Assembly: GCF_000143415.4 (NCBI RefSeq)
Contig: NW_003314354.1
Coordinates: 286,575-350,574, forward strand
Origin: Selaginella moellendorffii
Lineage: Eukaryota; Streptophyta; Lycopodiopsida; Selaginellales; Selaginellaceae
DNA: 64,000 nucleotides
Reading direction: 5' to 3'
The notes under the pieces are model-generated. The model saw only the letters and a list, made by a program, of their open reading frames with translations. It had not been told where the DNA came from and did not search any database. Shown here in pieces: positions 54,196 through 64,000 of the stretch. Both the position numbers and the translations under genes were made by a program. Position 1 is the stretch's first letter. The number at the start of each line of letters is the position of its first letter.

Positions 54196-54690
54196 TCAAT
54201 CCAGGGCACTGGAATTTGAAGACATTGCAGCCAATTCTTGGAGATCTTCCCCATCTACAAGAACAAACAATGGAGGCTGAAGTGGAATCCAGTGAAGTTT
54301 ACCTTCCATGTACCAACTTATAGCATGGCAGGAGCGTCCCGCAGCCAAGTCGTGGTGTAGGCGTACTTCATCATGAGATTGAGCAGTGGCCGCTCCATCA
54401 CCTGCTCTTGATTCGACACAAACACATCCAGCCGAAACCAGAGTCACTCGTGGGACTCGATGTCTGTGACACAGGAACGCCACCTGTTTACTCCTCCCAT
54501 TTTCTCCTTGGCCTCGTTCTGGATGAAGGCCCGGTCCTCGAGGATGGCAGCATCCATGCTCTTTTTGCAGCGATGCTCCTCTCGCCCCATGTTTGCCCCA
54601 ATCTGCCCGATCGCCCTAAAAAATTTCACTTGATTTGGAGCGTCATTAAAATCACATTGAAGCGTTGCCACCCCTTTGGCACTTGATCTA
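54196..54690 (-). other. Unrecognised open frames next to the peroxidase relic
   Basis: Two overlapping minus-strand frames (75-95 aa) and a plus-strand frame of 92 aa. The minus frame IGQIGANMGREEHRCKKSMD looks protein-like but is not recognised. GC content is higher than in the desert that follows, suggesting another gene scrap. Confidence 0.3.
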
Positions 54691-57600
54691 TGCCATTTAT
54701 TTCAAGTTTTTGAATTTGAACCGTTAGATTATAAGTATATTCAGAAATAATATTCTAAAAATGGAATAAAAGACGCCGGATGCCATATGCCAATAGCACG
54801 TTTAAATAAGGGAGTATGATTAAAATTGGAATAGTATCAAAACAACAAATATTGTATTTCACTTTGAAAGAAGAATTTAGGGAATTATGCTAAAAAATGC
54901 TAGATGAATACAAAATCTAATTCTTGTAAACTTGATAATATAAATATTTAGAACAAAATATATTTTTAAATATTCATTAATAAAAATATTAGATACAAAT
55001 TATTATTTGGAAATATGAATATATTTAGAAACATACCTAACCCAGAGAAAAGTAAAAATGAATTTTATATTATTAATAATATGGTATATGTAAATTATAT
55101 TTTTACTTAGGATAAACTTATATTAAGATTTTATCAAATAAAAGAGAATAATTACTGCAAGACATTACTTAATTATGTATTTTAATTAGAATATAGAACA
55201 ATAAGTTTTTAAGAAAATTAATATATTACAACCCAAATACAGTCAAGAAAATAATTATTGTTATATATATATGTTACAGAAACTATAAATTCAAATATTA
55301 TATTCCATAGTATTATACACAATAAATTATATTTATAGTTAGGAAAAAGATTTCGAAATATTACTGACTAATCAAATATTACATACATAATCTTAGTTTT
55401 TTTATAATGAGTTAGATTATAAATAGCTAAGGCTATATATAAAAATATAATACATACTCTTATTGTTAAAGTTGTTTAATTTTTTTGTATTAACAGTTGA
55501 AGATTTGATTATAGTCTTACACATTCATAAAATTAAGTCAACCCACATCTGATATACCATCACCTAGTATTAGGTTCTATATGTTTTAGTAATATTTAGA
55601 TAAACCATTTGTACAGAATATAATTTTCTTATTATATTTGTAAATACTGTTAAATTAAATTATAAAAGTTAATTTTGACCTAAAATATTCAAATATTCTA
55701 ATACTTTATAAAACAAAATAATTTTAGGTAAATTTGATTATTTTATTCATAAAGAATTAAAAATAAAGTTATTCACATAATAGAATATTCACTCTCTTAG
55801 GGTAACCCATTAATCAAAATAAATCTCTACCAGTTTTGGATTTTGATCTAGTGATGCCACCAAAGACATACATAATCTATTACCTCATGGTACAACTTGT
55901 CATTGGTTAAATTAGCAAGAGCATTATGTATTGCCACCTGGATAACTTAAAATCTTTTGATACCACACTCCATTACCATGGTAGCATAATTAGCAAGAGA
56001 TAGAACTTATTATCAGAGTCTGGCCAGCAATCAACACCTAGTGTCCCAATCTCTACACCCTTAAATTCACATGGTAAAGAAAGTAAAAAATTTACCATAT
56101 TGATGACCATGTGGATCTGCCAGAATGAGAAGCATATGAGCCATGAATGCCCCTCCTCTAGTGTTAGTGGCTGAGAAACTACATGCCAAGCAATTTTTCA
56201 ATATGATGCCCAACATAATCTTCCCAGCACTAGGCATAACAATAAGCCCAAGAAAAATCACAAAGAACATTACCATCCAAGTATAAACTCAAGCTAGGAC
56301 TAATTGTTATAACTACTACTACAAATTTTGACTCCTTCACTTTTGCATTCTCTAGAACTTGTGCTGCCACCTAAAGAACATAAAATAATTCTCAAAACTT
56401 CCATTGAAAAGAGAATAGCTTACTTTTTCAATTGTTTTTTTGTGGTTTAGACATGTTGCTAGAGGCATCACACCACCGCTAGTGACTGGATATGAAGTTT
56501 GAGAAAATACAATCTCACTACAAGAAAATCCACTTACAACAGCAGCTCCAATGGCATCACAACTCATCTCAATTCCCAAAACAGGCAGCAAACCAGCAGC
56601 GAGAAAAGAAAGGTGCCATGCAGGGATTTGTACATTTGGGATGAATGTGAGGTGTCATTGCTAGGGATTGGCAAGAGCATGTGCCATAACTCACAAAACC
56701 CTAATTTGAGGGAAAGAGATTCAAATATAAATTTGAATCACAATCTAAAGGCACCAATAGTCAAGCCTACTGTCATAGTAAACACTCTCCACTAAACCTT
56801 GGTCTCCATTGCAAAAGGTTGAGTGTCAATGTTGGTCAACACTTTACATATGACATGTGTAGTAGTGCTTTCTTCGAGAAAAGAGGAGCCTTTGCCACAA
56901 ACATTGGAACACTTTGCTAGCTAGATCAACCAACAGCCTAGATTGATTTGTGTTTCTCAGAATTCTAGAATATTCTTACAATGAAGCAGAATATGCTCCT
57001 TCAAGAATATCTTTATGTGCTATAGAAGATTCTCACAAAAACCCAACATGCTAGATTTGGATTTGTCAATAACTACTTGGATGTTCTTGGCACCAAATTT
57101 TCAAAGAAGCCAATTTAAGCTACAATCACAGACTATCAAACCAAAGGTTTAATCAACATATGAATACCGTTAGAATCAATGGCTTGGATTGAGTGAGCAG
57201 GCTGTGTGGAGGTCCAAATAGCTAAATCTTTGTCCATAGAGAACTATTAGATCTCATACCAACTAGCAAGCCAATCGAACAGACTTCCTTTTTCCCTTGT
57301 CCCTATGTCTCTCTTTAAGAGCAAGGGTTAATTTGGCGTTGTATGGGTAGTGGGGTTTTGGATTGGAGATTGCAATCAATCTACCTAGGGTATGGATTTC
57401 TGAACAGAATCCTTGCAATTTCTTGCATTGTTTCGCGGGATTCCTGCATTGTTGCTGTGATAATGTGCACTTTGGTGCTTGTTTTTTGTGATTTGATGCT
57501 CTAATGGGATTATTAGAATGCCACTTCTCAAAATCATGCCGCTTTTCAGATAAATAATGTGATGTCTCAGCATCCGAGAAGGCCTTGAACAATTTGGGAG

Positions 57601-58640
57601 GCAATGGATTTTCGAGCTTCGCGCAGGCTTAGAGCAAATCAGATTCCTCTTTGTTCGATAATGTAAGCAACTAAATTTTTTATTCTACTTTAATCACTTA
57701 ATCACACCTCTGACCACTTGGAAGAGTCTCACTCACAACCTCCTTAAGTCCTATTCCGGACTTGGGGCTTGTTAGCCTCGAGAATGGCATCTATACCACT
57801 CAACTTTTGCACTTGGTCCAAGTGCTCCACATGTCTGATCCCATAACCAACACCCAAAGGTATCACTGATATATCAGCCCATTACGCTAAAGCCATGCTC
57901 ATTCACTTTTGTCATACCGGTGATCTAACACCACCTACATCATAGTCCCATTTTTCAAAAACTGGGCCATCCATCCATGAATGATCATCCTAGATCCACT
58001 CCTTAACATCCTTAGGATGCCCACAAACATGGGGAACAACCTTCCCCAATATCCCTTTTTTGGTCCTACTAAGTGTTTTTCGATTTGTGGTTCGCCAACA
58101 TTGCCACTAAATCAAGGTTTACAAGTTCGACTACTAAGTCCCATTGTCCTCTAGGACTTCTTCACTATATGAACATATCTTTGGCCATTACACCAGAGGA
58201 CTACTTTTCTTCCTTTCCATAGTTTTCTTTTCTTTTCAAGACTTTTGGAATAACATTTTGGAACACCATGGCTCTACACAAACCTTATAGGTACTCTCCC
58301 CACTTTTCACCTTTGGATGCTCTAGCTATGGGGCTAAAGTGAGGTTCCGTTGAGCCACGCTATGCATCCAAGTAAGTAGTGCCACCCACATTTGAACTAA
58401 GAGCATTGATTATTCGATCTTCTAGAGGAACTAAAGCCGCCTCTTGAACATTTCACCAAGCTACCCCATTTGTTAATCCATATTCACTCTAGCTTTGGAC
58501 TCCTTAGTGGATATATCATCATCCAACACATGGGCATAGGTCACATTAACATTCCATATTCTTCCTACTATACTTTGGGAACCCCCTATAGCCCCTAGGG
58601 GATGATTACTTTGGGTTTTCACCCAATAGCCTGTATTAGT
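54690..58640. other. AT-rich region without recognised genes
   Basis: 54700-55800 is extremely AT-rich. 55850-58640 is less so but shows only scattered frames of 60-113 codons without family features. A motif pair (GTCAACACTTTACATATGACATG near 56840 and a diverged direct copy near 59160) suggests an old mobile element. Confidence 0.4.
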
Positions 58641-58915
58641 ATTCGGACTCAGATTTGGACTCGGACTTGGACTCAGCTTTGACTCAAATTCGGACTCGGT
58701 TTTAGTCTTGGTTCCATCTCGGACTCCATCCTGGGTCCATCTCGGACTTCATCTCAAGTCCATCTCGGACTCCATCTTAGACTCCATCTCAGGTCCATCT
58801 CGGACTCCATCTCATGTCCATCTTGGACTCCATCTCAGGTCCATCTTAGACTCCATCTCAGACTCTATCTTAGATCCATCTTAGATTCCATCTTAGACTC
58901 CATCTCAACACTTCC
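58640..58915. repeat. Minisatellite based on CTCGGACT / CCATCT units
   Basis: Imperfect tandem repeats of 6-base TCGGACT-like and 12-24-base TCCATCTCGGACTCCATCT-like units fill about 275 bases. The units change gradually from GGACTCGGACTTGGACT in the left half to CCATCTTAGACTCCATCT in the right half. Confidence 0.85.
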
Positions 58916-58919
58916 ATAT

Positions 58920-61845
58920 GTCATGTGTTGGTCCTCTTATGTCCTTTTTCTAAAGACTCACTTATTGCTTGCTTTGTGTTTATTCTTTAAGCATTTCATT
59001 AAGTTTCACTCCCACTCTCAACTTTTTAAGTTGGAGCTTTTAATCTAAATGTGTTATACTCGTTTGGCTTTTGCTTCGGCCACTACCATTTGACACCCTT
59101 TCAATTCCACTTTAGGGCTTAGGGATTTGTGTCTCACAAATAGGCAACAGGTGCAGTCATAGTCAACACATTGCATGTGACACATGTTGTAGTGCCTTCT
59201 TCTCTCGCCCCATGTAGCTTGGCCACTTCCCATTGGCTGAGAGCAAACATCAGCACAATTATTCACTAAGATATGGTTAAAAAAATAACCTCTTTACAAT
59301 TACCCCCTATCGGATAGTTGTGATTGGCTAGATCCAGTGGCCTAGAAAGTTCAGCACTCCCAGATAAATATAAAATTAAACCACTGTTAGATGGTAGAAT
59401 ATCCCATTATATTCAACTAAATTCTAAATATATCCATTAGCATTCTGGTTAGCTTAAGTAGACAAAAAATAATAAATCTTAAATTTAAAAACCATTTAAT
59501 TGAGGAAAACAATAATTCAATTAAAAATTAAAGGCACACAACAAAGTAATAATATAGAAAAATCAAGGTTATTAAGAAGACTATACTAAAAATATACAAT
59601 GAGTGTTTTTAAGTACGGCTCAAAAAGTACATTTTACATTTAACAATACATGCTGATAGTTTTTGGAGTCACAAGTAAATAAAAAATAAAACCAAATAAA
59701 CCATTAAAAAATAGAGTATAGAAAGTATTCTAAATAAAATATATTAATTAATAAAAAGTTTTAATTTTTTATTTGTCTCTAAAGCTTTTTAAAATTAAAG
59801 TCATATTTAAATATTGTACACTTATTTTATTTATTTATTATTTATTCTGAATATAAAACTATCATATTAATTTTTAATAGTAAAATAAAAATCAGTTATT
59901 TCGTGTTATTCTATATTTTTAGTAAAGAACTATATTTTAACATTAGTTATGGTGTTGTTCAGCTAAAACTTAACATCAGCACTATTAACAATTAACTTAG
60001 TTTTACTATTTTTTTTTTGTTTTTGGATAAGATAGTATTGCTATAAATTTCAAAATTATTTATTGTTTATTTTATCAAAATTCTTTAGAAATGTATGAAA
60101 TTTTACTTTTATATTTACTGTTAGTTTAAAAAATTTGGATAATAATATTTATCTAACATTAAAAATGTAAGTCATGGTCAATTTAGAAAAAACATCAGTA
60201 TAAAGGAAGTAATATAAATTAAGAAATAAAAGCAAACTTTTATTTATATTTTTTATTTTTTATTTGTGGCTATGCATATTCATTAGAAATTCATATCTTT
60301 TCACTTTAGTTGAGCTTCTTGATATGATGTTTATTTGGATATTTATATTAATTATTCAAATAATTGTGATTGACTACTTGCACTAATAAAATTAAACAAT
60401 AATTATTTTTATATTAGTATTCTATATAATTAAATATAAAAAAATTTATATATTATTTTGTGAAACCAATATATTAACTGGTGAAGTACATGAAGGCTCA
60501 AGGTTATGTTTAAGTTTTATTTTTATTTTTATTTACCTATAATATATAAGTCCTACTTAATTTATAATTATAATAAATAACTAAAATCTTAGTAAAATGT
60601 CAATTAATATTTTTCAATTTTACTCTAGATACTGTGAGCTTATTTTTAAATTTTATTTAATATTTTTTAATTTAATTTATTTTTAAATAACAATTTAACA
60701 TAAATTTTATGAATCATAACATAAACAGAGGAATATAATATTAAATTTAAATAAATTTAGAATATATTTTTAATAAAATATATAAATATTGATGTTAAAG
60801 ATGAATAGTTTCACTTTAGATAGCAAAATAGTAATACATTTGTTTTTTATAATTTCATTAGTTTTTGCTTGTTATTTGTTTTAGTTATTAATTAATTTAA
60901 AAATCCCAAAGTCTATAATATTAAATTTTTTTAATAAATATTAGAAAAAATTTTATATAAAAATATTTATAGATTTTTGTAGTTTTAAGCTTTGAAAGGT
61001 TTTCAATTTAAATATTTTAATAAACTATTGAATAAGCTACTAACACCTGAAATCTCCAACCAAATGTTTTTACCAGATTGTGTTAGACTATGCGGTTTGC
61101 ATTCCACAGAAGCACTAGCACCTCTTATTGTACTATTTGGTGAGCATTGCAATAAGCACCTTTTCCATTCCCTATTGTTTATAGTGTATACAATAGATTA
61201 TATAACGATAAAATTTAATTTAATTTATTTATAGAAAGTTAAAAGACATTTATACATACATATAGACTTAATATGTGCTTTGTAAAGAAATCCAAGAAAT
61301 AAAATAAAAATAAATGTGTTACATACCAACAATCACTATAAAAGTGAAGAATCTTGCAAAGAATCAAATGTATTATGTATCGAAGAAAAATAAATTGTAT
61401 TATATACTTAAAAAGTCAAGCTATAAAAATTTAACACAAGATACAAAAATTGAACATGCTATTGGATAAGCAATCCAGAAATAAAGAATGAAACAAAGAA
61501 GAAAACCTTATATATACCCAAGTTTTTAGTTTTATTTTTTAAATTATAATAACCTTTTCATTAATTAATGTTATCATTTAGTTTTAACATTCTCTCATCC
61601 ATCTCAAAAATCAGAAATCACTGTCTAGCACATCTTTCACTTCTGAATTCTCATTGTTTTTCCAATATTTATTTTTTCTTAATTTTTTTTTCAGCACCTT
61701 TCTTTAACAATGGCAATGTGCATACTGTGCTTTTTCATGAGCTAGTGGAAGTTCTTGTGTTCTGTAATCACTTGATCAACTTAAAATGTATAAACAACAT
61801 TTCTCTATTTTGGTCAAGGCAAAGGTGGGGAACGATACTGGAAAG
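58920..61845. other. AT-rich desert
   Basis: Long stretches of A and T with no frame above ~100 codons that looks coding. The inverted core ACTGTTAGATGGTAGAATAT at about 59386 matches the repeat unit at 23500-23600. Confidence 0.45.
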
Positions 61846-61849
61846 GCAA

Positions 61850-62540
61850 CTCCTAAAAGGCAACTCCCCTTGAGAGAGTCTATGAGGTTGTGAACCACGT
61901 CCCATCCAGTGAGCATGAAGGCTGGCCGAAGCTTGAAAGGAGCTCTCTCCCTGTTTTCTCAAGTTTTTCTTCAAGTTAGATATGATCTGTGCCGCAGCCA
62001 CGAAAATGCCATCATGCCATATTGGACAGTTGAATGGAGGAGATCTCATAGGCAAATCCATCATGTAGCTGCTTTTGTGTTTGTAACCTTTCTCTTTCTG
62101 CAGTGAAAGCACAGATAATAGCTTCGTTGGACGGTATAGCAGTGCAACCTCCGCGAGGTGGTGGAGTTCCCCGGGAAACTGATGACAATAACGGTGGCTG
62201 GAACGCTGGTGATGGTGGACTGGAGGCTATGGTGGCGGAGGATGGAACGCCGGCGGTGAAATGGCTGGAACACTGGCGACAATGGTGGCGGAGGCTGGAA
62301 CACCGGCAGCGAGGATGGTCGTTGCGGCTGGACGACAGGCAGCGACAATGCTGGTGTGCTGGAGGCTGGAACAGGTGGCAGAGGCTGGAACACCGGCAGC
62401 GAAGATGGTGGTCGAAATGGCTGGGGCAGTGGAGAAGTGTGATAACAATGCTACTTGGAACTCCCAGCAACGAGCACGGAGGAGGACCAAGCTCGCGAGT
62501 GATACCAATGAAGAAGACAATCCCGAGTAGTCCCTGCATA
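61850..62540 (+). pseudogene. Broken partial copy of SPT5L
   Basis: At 61872-61945 the plus strand reads ERVYEVVNHVPSSEHEGW, matching exon 8 of the SPT5L gene (RVYEVANHIRVASGEHEG). At 62050-62103 it retains the SPT5L intron 14 (GGCAAATCCATCA ... TTTCTGCAG), and from 62104 the last exon (AQIIASLDGIAVQPPRGGG, NNGGWNAGDGG). After about 40 residues a frameshift turns the GW repeats into WRRLEHRQRG-like sequence. Exons 9-14 are missing, so this is a rearranged genomic copy, in the opposite orientation to the parent. Confidence 0.85.
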
Positions 62541-62559
62541 GAACGCGAGCAGTGGTGAG

Positions 62560-63206
62560 TCGCAAGTGGTGATGCTGGAGAGGACTAGAGGAGCAAGCGT
62601 TTTGGCCGATTTTGGAGAGATTTTAGTTAGCGGGCGAAATCTTTGTTTGACAAGTTTTGGTCGCTCGCTTGGATCCACGGCGCTACAAGGAGATGGTCGC
62701 GCTGGGGAGCATCAGCTTCGCCGCGACCCCCAGTTGATGCTGATGGTGATGCCTTCCGCCGCTCGGGCACTGGATCGCGCCGAAGAGCCTGGAATTCTCG
62801 ACGTGGGAGGAATTTCAGAAGCTTCCTCAAGCACGGTCTATGCTGAAATTTGGAGATCCGCGAGAAACATGGAGCTCTTTTCTATACTGTTAAGTTGTGA
62901 TGTTCTTTTAAATATCAGCAGACTTTTAGAGAGCTGGAAGAGAACGAGACATGAATTACAATAGGAAGAGGAAGCAGGAGGCAGAAGATGCGAAGAGAAA
63001 AACTAAAAGATTCATTTCGGCATTACTGCGAATGGAATGTTGGCCGTGGTAAGCTCTTTCGTTTCGATTCTTTTATGGACGTCAAGCATTTGCTTGCAGG
63101 GAAAACTTAAGGGTTTGCTGCTCACTTTGTTTTCAGGCAGAGATATACCCTTTATCACGAATCTTTAAAAGGAAGAGGCCTCAAAGGGTTTCTCCAAACT
63201 AGGGCA
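62560..63206 (+). other. Unrecognised region ahead of the membrane-protein paralog
   Basis: A 132-codon frame (62566-62964) and an overlapping frame with RYKEMVALGSISFAATPS and EEFQKLPQARSMLKFGDPRE look like fragments of one or two genes, unrecognised. A TTTAAAAG at about 63163 could act as a TATA element for the gene at 63207. Confidence 0.3.
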
Positions 63207-64000
63207 ATGGCTTTGTGGATCCTCACGCACCCGTTTTCGCGCAGGCCCCCGAGGTACTGGGGCTTGCCTCACAGGTTCACCGTCCTAGCGGCGATCTCCC
63301 TGCTGTGGATAGCTCTCGGCAGCATCCCGCTCTATGGTATGTCCAAGACGCCGGCAGCTGGCTGGGCATGGGTGCGCGAGGTGTTCGCATCCAGCCCAGG
63401 AACTCTCACAGACCTGGGAGTGATATGCTTGGTGGCTGCTAGTCAGGTGAGGGTGAGGTTGCCAATGAGCGAGGAGGTGCCCATGCCCGAAGACAAAGTA
63501 ACGAAGTTCGTCATGTTTGGCGTGTCGCTGCTCCTCCCAGTGCTGCCCCTTGCTGCTGGTCGCTATGGAAGTGATCTCGGTGTTCTCAAGGCGCTGCTGC
63601 TCTATGCCCAGCTCTGCCTTGCGAATTGCGTCGCGTGCTTGCTCGTGATTGCCTGCGAGTTTCGGCGCTGGGGAATAGGAGTTGACATTGCGGAGCTCCT
63701 CCCGGCGGCGACTCTGGCCAAGAGCTTGGTTGTCAAGGCGTTGAGCCCTTTCCCTCCAGCGGCACCGGTTAGTGGCAGAAGGTTTGAAGGTGCGCTGCTT
63801 CACGGGCTGTCTGTGGTGCGTGGCAATTACAGTGGGAGTGCGTTTTATAGTGCTCTTGGCACCGGCGGCGGCGGCGATCTTGCTTCTGGGAATGAAGTGG
63901 TGAGCTTGTGGAGTGTGCTTGCCACAGTCACTTTTGTGGCGGCCGCGTACAAACTCCAGAAGAATCGGAAGTTCACGCTCTTTCAAGTCTCGGACTGGCT
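63207..64000 (+). CDS. Uncharacterised multi-pass membrane protein (family member 2), cut by window edge
   Basis: An open frame from ATG at 63207 to the right edge, 264 codons, no introns. It matches the protein at 43187 closely: both have RRPPRYW near the N-terminus, GSIPLYGM, KTPAAGWAWVREVFASSPGT, DKVTKFVMFGVSLL and NEVVSLWSVLATVTFVA. Compared with member 1 it carries about 39 extra residues (SPFPPAAPVSGRRFEGALLH region) between VVKAL and the GNEVV block. No frame breaks are seen, so it looks functional as far as visible. The C-terminal part lies outside the window. Confidence 0.8.
   Translation, partial: MALWILTHPFSRRPPRYWGLPHRFTVLAAISLLWIALGSIPLYGMSKTPAAGWAWVREVFASSPGTLTDLGVICLVAASQVRVRLPMSEEVPMPEDKVTKFVMFGVSLLLPVLPLAAGRYGSDLGVLKALLLYAQLCLANCVACLLVIACEFRRWGIGVDIAELLPAATLAKSLVVKALSPFPPAAPVSGRRFEGALLHGLSVVRGNYSGSAFYSALGTGGGGDLASGNEVVSLWSVLATVTFVAAAYKLQKNRKFTLFQVSDW

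Noticed and set aside
61568-61873. 101-codon hydrophobic frame before the SPT5L relic
   Set aside because: AT-rich sequence readily gives Phe/Leu/Ile-rich frames; its end overlaps the SPT5L relic in another frame.

Overview
This is a nuclear window from a land plant. It holds several large PPR genes without introns, a plastid-type purine enzyme, a class III peroxidase relic, a CDPK relic, an AP2/ERF factor and an SPT5-like protein with a GW-rich tail. Introns are very short (about 45-70 bases in the ATIC gene), gene-dense stretches are compact, and they alternate with AT-rich repeat deserts. This fits a lycophyte such as Selaginella moellendorffii. The species is an inference from gene style, not from a marker.

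Layout. 1-8.8 kb: two large PPR genes point away from each other on either side of an 11-exon ATIC (purH) gene. 8.9-24 kb: mostly rearranged DNA. It contains a GH5 relic, a large imperfect inverted repeat (about 9.67-12.0 kb against 13.50-15.96 kb) carrying a broken and an intact tRNA-Ala plus PPR-derived relics, a 288-bp MITE in its spacer, an uncharacterised membrane-protein gene and a tRNA-Leu(UAG). 24.2-28.6 kb: a third PPR gene with a broken partial copy beside it, and a second GH5 relic. 29-46.6 kb: the gene-dense core, with an ERF group VIII-like factor (apparent 1-base frameshift), a DUF863 protein, an EF-hand mitochondrial ATP-Mg/Pi carrier, eIF3j, SPT5L/KTF1, a CDPK relic, a multi-pass membrane protein and a trypsin-fold protein lacking two catalytic residues.

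46.6-54.7 kb is a graveyard of unrelated gene fragments (PPR, ALDH, SDR, FGAM synthase, peroxidase) mixed with copies of a hairpin-bearing repeat; a 100-base assembly gap lies at 49,925. 54.7-61.8 kb is AT-rich with one minisatellite and no convincing gene. At 61.85-64 kb a broken partial copy of SPT5L is followed by an apparently intact paralog of the 43-kb membrane protein, which runs off the right edge.

Exon models for ATIC, SPT5L, the ATP-Mg/Pi carrier, eIF3j and DUF863 were built by hand from splice sites. Each gives a total CDS length divisible by three with an uninterrupted frame. Functionally the intact genes are mostly independent housekeeping or organelle genes. The connected theme is RNA-directed silencing: an SPT5L gene, a decayed copy of it, and a long inverted repeat that could make double-stranded RNA if transcribed.
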